Assembly (NCBI GenBank): GCA_949293595.1
Contig: CASFDW010000001.1
Location: forward strand, 248,001 to 312,000
Length of the DNA stretch: 64,000 nucleotides
Direction of reading: 5' to 3'
From: an uncultured Spirochaetales bacterium
GTDB lineage: Bacteria; Spirochaetota; Spirochaetia; Sphaerochaetales; Sphaerochaetaceae
In this document: positions 43,107-52,141 of the stretch, one piece after another
Layout of the letters: every line of letters starts with the position of its first letter
How positions within the stretch are numbered: the first letter of the stretch is position 1
Notes under the pieces: model-generated
What the model was told of the DNA's origin: nothing
The model's input: the letters and a program-made list of their open reading frames with translations, nothing else
Database searches by the model: none
Position numbers and translations under genes: made by a program

Positions 43107-43739
43107 ATGTTTGGATTTAAAACATGCGCTATGGAAAACATCGTGAATGCGATAGCCCTTCTCAAGGGGCTTCACAGCGGAGAAATCATCGCAAGGATGG
43201 ACGAACTTTACAAAAAATGCGACGGGAAGCTGGAGAGATTCGTCAGTCTGACAGGGACTTCCTGTCCGGAAGGGTGCGGTGAATGCTGCATGCACTACAA
43301 TCCCTTCGTCACAACGGCCGAGGCGCTTTACGTGGCGGCCTACATGCTTTTTTCGGAAGAAAGCGACACGCTCATCGGACTATTGGAAAGAAACAGGGCC
43401 GGAGGAATGTCCGGATGCCCCCTCTACGATGGGGAAAACCCGCACCACTGCAGGATATACCCGGCACGTCCCCTCACCTGCCGCCTGTTCGGCTCCTGCT
43501 GCTACAGCGGCAAGGACGGGATGCCGGCCCCGTCCAGATGCCGTTTCAATGAAAACAAGAAAACGGTGGACCAGGGATGGCTGGAGTCACACGGAAGAAA
43601 CATCCCGCAGATGGAATTCTACGGAAGGATGCTCGGACAGATCGATCCGGAGGTGGGGGATGAAACAATCTCCGAAGCCGTGCTGAAAGCACTTGACAGA
43701 CTGCGCTTCGAGGAGAGCCTGCTGGGAAACGGCGCATGA
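43107..43739 (+). CDS. YkgJ family cysteine-cluster protein
   Basis: 210 residues (202 if the ATG at 43131 is used). Cysteine motifs for a zinc or Fe-S site: CPEGCGECC, then SGCPLY, HHCRIYPARPLTCRLFGSC and SRCRF. This is the Pfam CxxCxxCC family of unknown function. Neither start has a clear ribosome site. Confidence 0.85.
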   Translation: MFGFKTCAMENIVNAIALLKGLHSGEIIARMDELYKKCDGKLERFVSLTGTSCPEGCGECCMHYNPFVTTAEALYVAAYMLFSEESDTLIGLLERNRAGGMSGCPLYDGENPHHCRIYPARPLTCRLFGSCCYSGKDGMPAPSRCRFNENKKTVDQGWLESHGRNIPQMEFYGRMLGQIDPEVGDETISEAVLKALDRLRFEESLLGNGA

Positions 43740-43753
43740 AGGCGCAATGATAT

Positions 43754-43778
43754 GAAAAAGCCCTGCCGTGCGGCAGGG
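43754..43778 (-). terminator. Terminator of the RlmI-like gene
   Basis: Minus strand CCCTGCCG-CACGGCAGGG then CTTTTTC. Confidence 0.8.
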
Positions 43779-43802
43779 TCATTGTTCCGGTACGGGGCGG
43801 AC

Positions 43803-45428
43803 TCAGCGGTCCTTGTCCTCGTCTCCTCTCTTGGATTTCTTGAAAGTATCGTATCCGTACGGTACAGGGGCCTTCCTCACCCGGGGCCTGCGCTCCCTTG
43901 CGTCCTCTTCCGAAAACCTTTTACCATCATCATGTCCGAAATAACGTTTCGGCCTTTCAGGGCGCTCAGGCCTTCCGTAATCACGGCCAGGTCGTCCATC
44001 CCTGTCACGATATCCGGAACGGTCGTCGTAATCCCTTTCATGTCTCTTGTACGAATCACGGCCCTCGTCGTCCCTGTGATGGCTTCTGCGTCCTTCCATG
44101 CGGTCGTCGGAATATCTTCTCCTATCCTCATCATGACGGCGGGGACGGTCAAAATCGCGTCCGGGCCTCTCATCAGAGTAGCCGGTGTAATACCTCCGCT
44201 CCCTTTCGTAATACGGACGTCCGGACCTCCCGTCACGGTCATGCTCCCTTCCGGGCCGCTCCTCGCCATAGTACTCCCTTCTCGGGCGCTCATCACCGCG
44301 TCCTGGACGGAAATCCTTCCTGTCCCTTGAAGAAAAACCGCGTCCCGGCCTTCTGTCGAACCTGCGTCCCTCGTCCTTTCTCTCTTCCCTTCCGTCTCTC
44401 TTCTCTTCCCTTTCATCGTCAAAGGAAAGGCTCAGCCTCTCAAGGCTGTCGTCATCACTGATTCTTTTCATCTCTTCACCTGTTGTTTCTCTTACTTTTT
44501 CCAGAACCCAAACCCTCAGGTTCATCCTCTTCCTTGTAAAACCCACGTTACGGATCTCGTCCGTTATCTCCCTGATCTTGAACCATGCCTTTAAACGGTT
44601 CTTTGCAAAACTGAACGAAGCGAGGTTCTCGCTGAAAACGATACTGCCATTATCACGCAAAAGCCTGTTAAGCTCAATAAGGTAGGAAAAATAATCCTTC
44701 TTGACATCGAAGTCCCCGGCCTTGTGGCTGTTGCTGAACGAAGGCGGATCGAATATTATCAGATCCCATTTCCTCTTCTCCTCCAGGCTCCTCCTTATGA
44801 AGGCGGCGGCATCGTCGCACACGACGGGATATTTCCCCTGGTCCAGAAAGCCGTTGGCCCTGAGGTTGTCGGCCGCCCATTTCGTGTATACGTTGCTCAG
44901 ATCGACGCTCGTGACGCTTGCGGCCCCTCCTGCCGCGGCATATACGCTGAACGAGCCCGTATAAGAGAAAAGATTCAGCACGTCGAGCCCCATGCTGTTG
45001 TCCCTCACGACGGAACGTGTGAGGCACTGGTCCAAAAACAGCCCCGTATCAACATATTTCTCAAGCTCCACCCGGAATGACAATCCGTTCTCGGTGACAT
45101 CCACGGCCAGGCTATCAAGGCCCGAGGCATGCTGCTGCCGGCCTTCCCTCTTCTTCCTCTCCTTGTAGATTATCTTGCCTCCCTCTATATAAAGATAGCG
45201 GGAAACGAGGTCCTTGATGATTGCGACATCCTCCTCGGCAAGTCCCTCTTCCGAATAATCGAGTATCCTGGCATACGGTCCGTAGAGGTCCACAGTGACG
45301 GGGACCCCATCAAGGTTGCGGTCATACACCCGGGCACATGACGAGGCTGTCTCCCTCATCCATCTATGGGCATCGACACCGCCCCTTTTGAGGTGCTTGG
45401 CGAAATCTTTTTTCTCAAATTCTTCCAT
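43803..45428 (-). CDS. RlmI-like 23S rRNA cytosine-C5 methyltransferase with long Arg/Asp/Gly-rich tail
   Basis: 541 residues. The first about 335 match the RlmI/RlmK-type fold: VLNLFSYTGSFSVYAAAGG (SAM site), CDDAAAFIRRSLEEKRKWD, catalytic IIFDPPSFSNSH. Residues about 335-541 are low-complexity, built from RPGRGD, RPGREHDRDGRSGRP and similar units rich in Arg, Asp, Gly, Tyr. Such RGG-like tails bind RNA (as in DEAD-box helicases). Usual family length is near 400. A TATAAC lies 6 nt before the ATG. Confidence 0.88.
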   Translation of the reverse strand: MEEFEKKDFAKHLKRGGVDAHRWMRETASSCARVYDRNLDGVPVTVDLYGPYARILDYSEEGLAEEDVAIIKDLVSRYLYIEGGKIIYKERKKREGRQQHASGLDSLAVDVTENGLSFRVELEKYVDTGLFLDQCLTRSVVRDNSMGLDVLNLFSYTGSFSVYAAAGGAASVTSVDLSNVYTKWAADNLRANGFLDQGKYPVVCDDAAAFIRRSLEEKRKWDLIIFDPPSFSNSHKAGDFDVKKDYFSYLIELNRLLRDNGSIVFSENLASFSFAKNRLKAWFKIREITDEIRNVGFTRKRMNLRVWVLEKVRETTGEEMKRISDDDSLERLSLSFDDEREEKRDGREERKDEGRRFDRRPGRGFSSRDRKDFRPGRGDERPRREYYGEERPGREHDRDGRSGRPYYERERRYYTGYSDERPGRDFDRPRRHDEDRRRYSDDRMEGRRSHHRDDEGRDSYKRHERDYDDRSGYRDRDGRPGRDYGRPERPERPKRYFGHDDGKRFSEEDARERRPRVRKAPVPYGYDTFKKSKRGDEDKDR

Positions 45429-45478
45429 ATCTGTGTTATAGTATATTATCCTTTGAAAAAAGGATAGATAATAAACAT
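45429..45478. promoter_or_regulatory. 50-bp divergent region with -10 boxes abutting both start codons
   Basis: Left: TATAAC ends 6 nt before the 45428 ATG. Right: GATAAT ends 6 nt before the 45479 ATG. The -35 boxes are weak. Same 50-bp spacing as at 39884-39933. Confidence 0.45.
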
Positions 45479-45940
45479 ATGGAAAACGACGACGACACCC
45501 TGGCGTTCCTCAAGCAGAGGGAGGAGAGACTCGGTGCAGGGATCACATACAGGACCTACGCGCTTTTCTACGGTTCCAGCTCGGGAGAGAGACGGGATCA
45601 CGGGGTTTTTCTGTACACCGACGGGCAGACCTTCATCTTCGAGGATTTCGAAAGACCGGTCAGGATCCTCGGCGTGGAGATCAGGACAAAGCGCAAGCAA
45701 GCCTATGTAAAGCTGGAGCATTCGTTCAGCCGTCACGACGTCGTCTCAACCGCAATCGTCTCCAGGTCAAGCGCGCTCGACGTGGTTGGATCGAAACGGA
45801 ATGAGGCGCATCCGGTCGGAAGGATAGGAAGGTTTTTCAGAAAGACGGTTTTGGAATTGGGCCTCAAGGACGGCACAAGATACTATTTCGAGCTGATGGA
45901 TCCCGAAGGGTTCCGGAAGCTGATTTCAGGAGAAGGATGA
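45479..45940 (+). CDS. Hypothetical protein
   Basis: 153 residues, no signal or membrane segment. Beta-rich with charged turns: GITYRTYALFYGSSSGERRD, GVFLYTDGQTFIFEDFERP, and near the end LGLKDGTRYYFELMDPEGF. Could be a PH-like or lipocalin-type small fold, but I do not recognise it. Overlaps the phosphohexomutase start by 4 nt, so co-translated with it. Confidence 0.65.
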   Translation: MENDDDTLAFLKQREERLGAGITYRTYALFYGSSSGERRDHGVFLYTDGQTFIFEDFERPVRILGVEIRTKRKQAYVKLEHSFSRHDVVSTAIVSRSSALDVVGSKRNEAHPVGRIGRFFRKTVLELGLKDGTRYYFELMDPEGFRKLISGEG

Positions 45941-47289
45941 TGGGAGCGTTCAAGGCATACGACATCAGAGGGATTTGGAAGAAGGATTTTGACGAGCAGA
46001 CGGTCTACAAGGTCGGCTATTTCCTGCCGGGGCTGCTGAAGACCGACCATGTGGTCGTGGGCCGCGACGTAAGGACAAGCAGTCCGGCAATCTGGGAGAA
46101 TCTGACAAAGGGCATCACGGACAGCGGTGCGGATGTATGGGACCTGGGGCTTGCGACGACACCGATGGTGTATTTCTCCACGGTGTTTCTCAAGGCCGGC
46201 TGCTCGGTGCAGATCACTGCAAGCCACAATCCGAGGGAATACAACGGACTCAAGATTTCCAGGACTGATGCCATCCCCGTCGGTGGGGATTCCGGCCTGA
46301 AGGATCTGGAAAGGCTCGTGGACACAGGCACGGTCGTTCCTGCGGAAAGGAAGGGGACCGTCAAGGACTACTCCCGCGTGAAGGACGAATATGTGGCATA
46401 TCTGTCAGGTTTTGCTCCCGACCTCGACGGGCTCGACATATCCGTGGACTGCTCCAACGGCATGGCCAACCTGATCATCAAGGACATACTCAAGGGAGGC
46501 AGGCAGCATTACATCTACGACTATTTCGACGGGACATTCCCGTTCCACGAGCCCAATCCTCTGGAGGAGAAGAACTGCGCGGACATAAAGAGGGAGGTTC
46601 TGAAGAACGGCAGCGACTGCGGCGTCATCTACGACGGGGATGCCGACAGGGTCATGTTCATCGATGAGAAGGGTTGCTTCATCCAGCCCGATTACATAAC
46701 CGCGGTGCTCGGCCTTTACTACAGCAGGATCGGTGCCGTCGGAAACGCGATACAGGACATAAGAACCAGCAGGAGCACCACAGAATACCTTGAAAGCCTC
46801 GGCTTCAAGGTCACGACATGGAAGGTCGGGCATGCCTTTGCCAAGATGAAGCTGCGCGAGATCGATGCAATCTTCGGAGGGGAACTTGCAGGACACTATT
46901 ATTTCAGAAGGGACTTCTTCAACTGCGACAGCGGTATTCTGGCATCGCTGCTGGTTCTTTCCGTCGTAAAGGAACTGAAGAAGGAAGGACGCACGCTTTC
47001 ATCCCTGATCGGCCAGATAGTCAGATACGAGAACAGCGGAGAGACAAATTTCAAGCTCGAGGACAAGGACGGAGCAATAAACGAGCTCTACAATACCTAT
47101 GTCACGAACGCATCCCCCACCCGCGTGCTGGACTTCGACGGATACAGGATCGAATTCCCCACATGGTGGTTCAACGTCCGCAAGAGCAACACGGAGCCGT
47201 ATCTGAGAATCGTCGCGGAGGCCTCGACGAAGGAGGAGCTTGAGAAGCGCATGGGCGAGATCCGCAGGATAATCGGAAAGCATGCATGA
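45937..47289 (+). CDS. Phosphomannomutase/phosphoglucomutase
   Basis: 450 residues. Active-site serine loop ITASHNPREYNG, metal loop YDGDADRVMF, sugar-specificity loop GGELAGHYYF and phosphate-binding loop RKSNTEPYLRIV, in the order of the alpha-D-phosphohexomutase family (ManB/AlgC type). Starts with FKAYDIRG. It moves phosphate between C1 and C6 of mannose or glucose, feeding polysaccharide or glycogen synthesis. Confidence 0.94.
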   Translation: MMGAFKAYDIRGIWKKDFDEQTVYKVGYFLPGLLKTDHVVVGRDVRTSSPAIWENLTKGITDSGADVWDLGLATTPMVYFSTVFLKAGCSVQITASHNPREYNGLKISRTDAIPVGGDSGLKDLERLVDTGTVVPAERKGTVKDYSRVKDEYVAYLSGFAPDLDGLDISVDCSNGMANLIIKDILKGGRQHYIYDYFDGTFPFHEPNPLEEKNCADIKREVLKNGSDCGVIYDGDADRVMFIDEKGCFIQPDYITAVLGLYYSRIGAVGNAIQDIRTSRSTTEYLESLGFKVTTWKVGHAFAKMKLREIDAIFGGELAGHYYFRRDFFNCDSGILASLLVLSVVKELKKEGRTLSSLIGQIVRYENSGETNFKLEDKDGAINELYNTYVTNASPTRVLDFDGYRIEFPTWWFNVRKSNTEPYLRIVAEASTKEELEKRMGEIRRIIGKHA

Positions 47290-47501
47290 GCGCATCCGCA
47301 TATCCCGGGAAGTGCCTGAGGGCACAGCCCGGGACTTTATGCCCATGCACTCGCCGGTGAGGCCTGGTTCAATTGCTTGTATTGATTTTTCCTAAAAATA
47401 TATTTGTATAAATTGAGGTTTCACGCAATTCTTTTCTTTTGCATTTTTGAACATTGAAAATTTCTTAAATAAAACTATAATGACAGCCGAGGATAGTGAA
47501 A

Positions 47502-48743
47502 ATGGACAACAACACCAGGGATTTCGATTACATCGTAAGAACAAAGAAAAAGGATTTCTCAAAGGCCGAGGAGCTTTTCAACGTCGGATGCGCCAGGGCG
47601 GCCAGGGCCTTCCACAGACAGATACCAGGCTACAGGATGACGCCACTGAGGAGCCTTCCCAACCTTGCCCACATGCTGGGGCTCGGAGGCATATATGTGA
47701 AGGACGAGGCCCAGCGGCTCGAGCTTAACTCCTTCAAGGTGATGGGGGGCTCGTTCGCCCTCTACCGCTTCATACAAAAGAAGCTGGGCATGAGCGACAA
47801 GGAGCTCACATACGAATATCTGATCAGCAAGGAATGCCACGACAAGCTCGGTGACATCACATTCGCCTCCGCAACCGACGGCAACCACGGCAGAGGTATT
47901 GCGTGGGCCAGCATGAAGCTCGGGCACAAATGCGTGATCTACGTGCACAAGGACACGTCGAAGCCGAGGATCGACGCCATAAGAAGCTATGGTGCCAAGG
48001 TCGTGGTCGTCAACGGCAACTACGACGACGCCGTCCGCCAGGTCGCGGCAGATGCGAAGAAGAACAACTGGCAGATAATAAGCGATACGTCTTGGGAAGG
48101 ATACACGGAGATTCCGTCGTGGATCATGCAGGGATACACCACGATAATGCTGGAGGCCCAGGAACAGTTTGCCGGAATCGGCATCTCGAAGCCCTCCCAC
48201 GTGTTCATCCAGGCGGGGGTTGGCGCGCTTGCGGCTGCGACAATAGGTTTCTATGCGGCGCTTTTCAAGGACGACCCTCCCAAATTCGTCGTGGTGGAGC
48301 CGGACAGGGCGGCCTGTGTATTCGAGACGGCAAAATACAATGACGGGGAACTGCATTCAATCAAGGGCGATCTGGATACGATAATGGCCGGTCTCGCCTG
48401 CGGGGACCCCTCCCCCATCGGCTGGCAGGTGCTGGACGGAACGGCGGACGTCTTCATGAAGGTGCCCGACTACACCGCAGCACGCGGAATGAGGATACTC
48501 GCGGTCCCGCTCAAGGGTGACCCCTTCGTGATCTCCGGTGAATCCGGTGCGGTCACGCTCGGCGCGCTCTATTCGATGATGACGGAACCCGGAAGCGAGG
48601 GGCTCGTGCACGTGCTCGGTCTTGACGAGAACTCCGACATACTTCTCATCAACACGGAAGGCAACACCGATCCGACGCATTTCCGCCAGATCATATGGGA
48701 TGGCGTGGACGGGGTGCCGAAGGACTACCTCACAAGGAAATGA
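47502..48743 (+). CDS. dpaL: Diaminopropionate ammonia-lyase
   Basis: 413 residues from the ATG with GAGG upstream. Fold-type II PLP enzyme: PLP lysine in LNSFKVMGGSFALYRF, then SATDGNHGRGIAWAS, VFIQAGVGALAAATIGFY, GLACGDPSPIGWQVL. This exact set marks diaminopropionate ammonia-lyase (YgeX), which turns 2,3-diaminopropionate into pyruvate and ammonia. Monocistronic with its own terminator. The AT-rich 210 nt before it hold its promoter region. Confidence 0.92.
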   Translation: MDNNTRDFDYIVRTKKKDFSKAEELFNVGCARAARAFHRQIPGYRMTPLRSLPNLAHMLGLGGIYVKDEAQRLELNSFKVMGGSFALYRFIQKKLGMSDKELTYEYLISKECHDKLGDITFASATDGNHGRGIAWASMKLGHKCVIYVHKDTSKPRIDAIRSYGAKVVVVNGNYDDAVRQVAADAKKNNWQIISDTSWEGYTEIPSWIMQGYTTIMLEAQEQFAGIGISKPSHVFIQAGVGALAAATIGFYAALFKDDPPKFVVVEPDRAACVFETAKYNDGELHSIKGDLDTIMAGLACGDPSPIGWQVLDGTADVFMKVPDYTAARGMRILAVPLKGDPFVISGESGAVTLGALYSMMTEPGSEGLVHVLGLDENSDILLINTEGNTDPTHFRQIIWDGVDGVPKDYLTRK

Positions 48744-48748
48744 AAACC

Positions 48749-48775
48749 GCTCCCGGAAACGGGAGCTTTGTTTTT
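48749..48775 (+). terminator. Terminator of the ammonia-lyase gene
   Basis: GCTCCCG-GAAA-CGGGAGC then TTTGTTTTT. Confidence 0.88.
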
Positions 48776-48797
48776 AGAAAAATAATATGAAACCTTG

Positions 48798-48827
48798 TTG
48801 ACATCATCCGGTGTTTTCTAGTAGTAT
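48798..48827 (+). promoter_or_regulatory. tRNA-Asn promoter
   Basis: Perfect TTGACA, 18-nt spacer, TAGTAT. Confidence 0.7.
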
Positions 48828-48844
48828 CAATGAGGTTAAGAAAT

Positions 48845-48917
<73 letters not shown>

Positions 48918-48924
48918 CGACCAA

Positions 48925-48952
48925 ACTCCTTGCAAGTCAAGGAGTTTTTTTT
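48925..48952 (+). terminator. Terminator of tRNA-Asn
   Basis: ACTCCTTG and CAAGGAGT arms followed by eight T. Confidence 0.88.
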
Positions 48953-48959
48953 ATGCCTT

Positions 48960-50495
48960 TCAGAAAGGATCAGGACCTTCAACATGTTTTCCCGTCAGAA
49001 GCCTGAAATCGGTTGCCTCCGGCCTTACTACCACATCCCTTTTCTCAAACTCGTTGATTATCACATCCTGCACATCCTCTCCGAACCTTTTTTCCGGTAC
49101 AAGCCTTCCGTATATCCCGTATCCGCCTGTTCCGGACGCCCTGTAGCTGTTGACGCATACGTTCAGGACGAATCCGTCGTCCTCGAGCAGGTCCCGTCCT
49201 TTGAACACCATCCTCACCACCCTGCTTCCGACAGGTCGCGAAATATCGAAGGAGTATGAAAGGCCCCGGTAATAGTCGTAATTGTAATGCTCTACCTTCG
49301 GGTTTGTGAAGCTTTCCGATATGGTTGCATTCCCGTTTCCATCGAGAGAGAAATAAGCCGCGGAACGCTCCATGGCCTCCTTCAGCTCCGATGCCTTCAT
49401 CCGGAACATCACGATCGTGTTGCTGAACGGGTAGAGTGCAAGCAGATCGGACATGGTCACATCAGGCCCTATGGACACCGCATCGTTCGGAAGGGATGCA
49501 GCGGACACATCCGCCCCGCTCAGGGACAGCTGGACATCGTTTATGAAATCGGCCAATACGCACCCCGAAACAGCACTTTGGAGCTTTCCCTCGTCGCGGA
49601 ACACCCCTTCCGTCCTGCCTACCACCCGGGAAAGATATTCCCTGACTCCCGCAAAGACGGGATCGTTCTCCACCACCGCTTCCATCCTCGGATCGAGCGG
49701 GGATGACAGGTCGGCGTCGAACAGGCACGCATGCACCGAGCCTCCTCCCGGTTCAAGCTCGATCCTGGCGCCCTTGAAAGCCTTGGCCCCGACCTGCATG
49801 GTTAGGGTTTTGTCCACGACATGGGGCTCCACCACCGAATGCTGATGCGCCTGCAGGAGCACGTCGTAGCCAAGAGCCGCAAGCTCGCCTCCCCTGTTCT
49901 CTATCAAAGGCGGGCGGGAGGAGGACTCGGATCCGAATCCACCGTGATATACCAGCACGGTATAATCGGGGTTCAGCTTCCGGGCTTCCGCAAGCGCCTT
50001 TTCCGCCGCCATCACGGAATCAGTCACCCTGAGATGACGGAGGTTGCGCTCATCCTCCCACACGTTGACGTAATCCGTGACAACCCCGGATATGAACACC
50101 CTCACACCATCTGCGGCAATCTTAAGCACATATGGTTTGACATCCAGCTCTCCTTTGAGATCCACAAGATTCGCACATACAAAATCACATCCGAGTTCGG
50201 ATGTGAAATCCTTGAGTACATCATAACCGAAATTGAAATCATGGTTTCCGGGAACATATACATCTATTCCCGCGGCCCTGTAGCACAAGGAAGAGAAAAA
50301 CGGACGTATGTCGTTCCTTATCTCGTATCGGACAACAGGGGATCCCTGCAGAACATCCCCTCCGTCTATTATGATCGCATCCTTGTCGAAGGAGGACGAG
50401 AGCCTGATGTAACCCATGGGAAGCTTTCCGGGGGAGACGTAATCCGTGGGATACATGTAGCTGTGCGTATCCGCCGTATAGCATATCACCGCCAT
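48960..50495 (-). CDS. Cytosolic 5'-nucleotidase/metallophosphatase, last gene of a phosphonate-type operon
   Basis: 511 residues. It has the UshA-type metal motifs YTADTHSYM, DGGDVLQGSP, VPGNHDFNFG and a C-terminal domain with the LYPFSNTIV and ASGTGGYGIYG stretches of 5'-nucleotidases. There is no signal peptide: the first strand MAVICYTADTHS is the metal site itself. So it acts inside the cell on phosphoesters or nucleotides brought in. It starts 1 nt after the phnE stop, so it is part of the lacI-phnDCEE operon. Confidence 0.88.
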   Translation of the reverse strand: MAVICYTADTHSYMYPTDYVSPGKLPMGYIRLSSSFDKDAIIIDGGDVLQGSPVVRYEIRNDIRPFFSSLCYRAAGIDVYVPGNHDFNFGYDVLKDFTSELGCDFVCANLVDLKGELDVKPYVLKIAADGVRVFISGVVTDYVNVWEDERNLRHLRVTDSVMAAEKALAEARKLNPDYTVLVYHGGFGSESSSRPPLIENRGGELAALGYDVLLQAHQHSVVEPHVVDKTLTMQVGAKAFKGARIELEPGGGSVHACLFDADLSSPLDPRMEAVVENDPVFAGVREYLSRVVGRTEGVFRDEGKLQSAVSGCVLADFINDVQLSLSGADVSAASLPNDAVSIGPDVTMSDLLALYPFSNTIVMFRMKASELKEAMERSAAYFSLDGNGNATISESFTNPKVEHYNYDYYRGLSYSFDISRPVGSRVVRMVFKGRDLLEDDGFVLNVCVNSYRASGTGGYGIYGRLVPEKRFGEDVQDVIINEFEKRDVVVRPEATDFRLLTGKHVEGPDPF

Positions 50496-50496
50496 G

Positions 50497-51306
50497 CTAT
50501 CCCCTCATCAGCTTTGTCCGCAGTTTGTTGCTTATCCATTCGACCACCAATACGAGGATGATCAAACCAAGCAATATGGCTCCCACATCGTTCCAACGGT
50601 AGCTGCTCATGGCAAAGATCAGCGGTGCGCCTATGCCGCCGGCACCAACAAGCCCAAGTACCGTGGCATCCCTGAGATTCATGTCGAACCTGTAGATCAG
50701 GGTCGAGGAGAACGAGGGCATCAGCTGCGGGATTATTCCGTAGCGTATCTTTTCCATAAGATTGCAACCGGAGGCATCGAGCGACTCGAGTATCCCCTTG
50801 TCCAACTCCTCGATAGCCTCGACAAACATCTTCGCAAGCATTCCAACGGAGCATACGCTCATTGTAAGGAGTCCGGCGAAGGCACCAGGTCCGGTGACCA
50901 TTATGAACATCAGTCCGTAGACGAATGCGGGTATCGTCCTGACGGCCATGACAAAGACACGGCAAAGCACGGCAAATGGCTTGGGAACGATGTTCGAGGC
51001 CGCAAGGAACGAGATCGGTACGGCAAGCACGGCCCCCACAAGCGTTCCCAGGAATGCTATGCACATTGTTTCAAGCAGAAGATATGCCACACCGTTTGTT
51101 CCGAAAGAAAACAGAAGGCTCTTCGTGGGATGGAGTATGCCCAGAACGATGTTCTTTGCAACAATGAGTCCGGAACCTTCGGTCTCGTTGACATCGAGCG
51201 CGCTTGCGCTCCAGGCAAGCGCCATCACCGTGGCAAGGACGACAAGGAGTACGATATGCCATTTCCTCGGCTCCCTGCAAAGCATCTCCGAACATGTCAG
51301 CTTCAT
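50497..51306 (-). CDS. phnE: Phosphonate-type ABC transporter permease
   Basis: 269 residues, about six transmembrane helices. The family loop GVAYLLLETMCIAFLGTLVG and the cytosolic motif EELDKGILESLDASGCNLME with GGIGAPLIF are typical of PhnE. Paired with the second permease upstream. GGGAGG precedes the ATG. Confidence 0.9.
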   Translation of the reverse strand: MKLTCSEMLCREPRKWHIVLLVVLATVMALAWSASALDVNETEGSGLIVAKNIVLGILHPTKSLLFSFGTNGVAYLLLETMCIAFLGTLVGAVLAVPISFLAASNIVPKPFAVLCRVFVMAVRTIPAFVYGLMFIMVTGPGAFAGLLTMSVCSVGMLAKMFVEAIEELDKGILESLDASGCNLMEKIRYGIIPQLMPSFSSTLIYRFDMNLRDATVLGLVGAGGIGAPLIFAMSSYRWNDVGAILLGLIILVLVVEWISNKLRTKLMRG

Positions 51307-51319
51307 ACAACCCTCCCTC

Positions 51320-52141
51320 TTACTTGAGCCTGCTTCTGAGATACGAGCTCAGGCTCTCGATCACGACAACCGCGGCGAATAGCGCTATGAGGATCATGCC
51401 CACGCGGGAATATTCCCTCCAGCCGATCTTCTCGTTCAGTATGATGCCCAGGCCTCCGGCGCCGACGTAACCAAGGATCGAGGCATACCTCACGTTTCCC
51501 TCGAAGCAGAACAGAACTGTCGACAGGAAGCCTGGCAGGACCTGAGGCCATATCGAATACCGTATCGCATCGAGGCGCGAGGCTCCCAGTGCCTCCATCG
51601 CCTCGTACGGCCCCATCTCCGCCGTCTCGATCTGTTCGTACAGTATCTTGCCGCAGTAGGCGAATGTGAACACTGCGATCGCCACGGTTCCTGCCAAAGT
51701 CCCGAGTCCGAAGACATATGTGGCGATCAGGGCAGTGACGAGGGTCGGAAGGGTTCTGACAACGGAGAAGAAGAATTTGAAGAATCCGGTTGCAACCTTG
51801 TTCCTGACAAGATTGGTGGAGGAAAGGATTGAAAACGGTATGCACAGCACCCCGCCGATCACGGAACCGAGCAGGCTCATCTTTATCGTATCCCACAACG
51901 GCTGCCATACCTTTGACATGTAGTTCCAATCTGGAGGGAACATGTCCGACAGCATGACGAAGAAATAATCGATCCTGGTGACAAGGACGGAAAGCTTGAA
52001 ACCGGTCATCCTCACGCTCAGCGCGGTCATCGCGGCAAGGATCAGGAGGACGAGCGGAATCCGGGATTTCTTCTCGTATACGACCTTCCCGTTTTTCAAC
52101 GTATGCACATCGGGTTTGAAAATCCTGTCATACAGCTTCAT
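51320..52141 (-). CDS. phnE: Phosphonate-type ABC transporter permease
   Basis: 273 residues from the ATG at 52141 (GGAG 9 nt upstream, within the phnC tail). Six helices, with PLWDTIKMSLLGSVIGGVLC and the EAA-like loop YEAMEALGASRLDAIRYSIW and YVGAGGLGIILNEKIGW. Together with its paralogue it makes the membrane channel. 14-nt overlap with phnC. Confidence 0.9.
   Translation of the reverse strand: MKLYDRIFKPDVHTLKNGKVVYEKKSRIPLVLLILAAMTALSVRMTGFKLSVLVTRIDYFFVMLSDMFPPDWNYMSKVWQPLWDTIKMSLLGSVIGGVLCIPFSILSSTNLVRNKVATGFFKFFFSVVRTLPTLVTALIATYVFGLGTLAGTVAIAVFTFAYCGKILYEQIETAEMGPYEAMEALGASRLDAIRYSIWPQVLPGFLSTVLFCFEGNVRYASILGYVGAGGLGIILNEKIGWREYSRVGMILIALFAAVVVIESLSSYLRSRLK

Noticed and set aside
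43803-44430. Arg/Asp-codon repeats of the RlmI tail as a CRISPR or tandem repeat
   Set aside because: The units are irregular in length and sequence and stay in frame with the methyltransferase.
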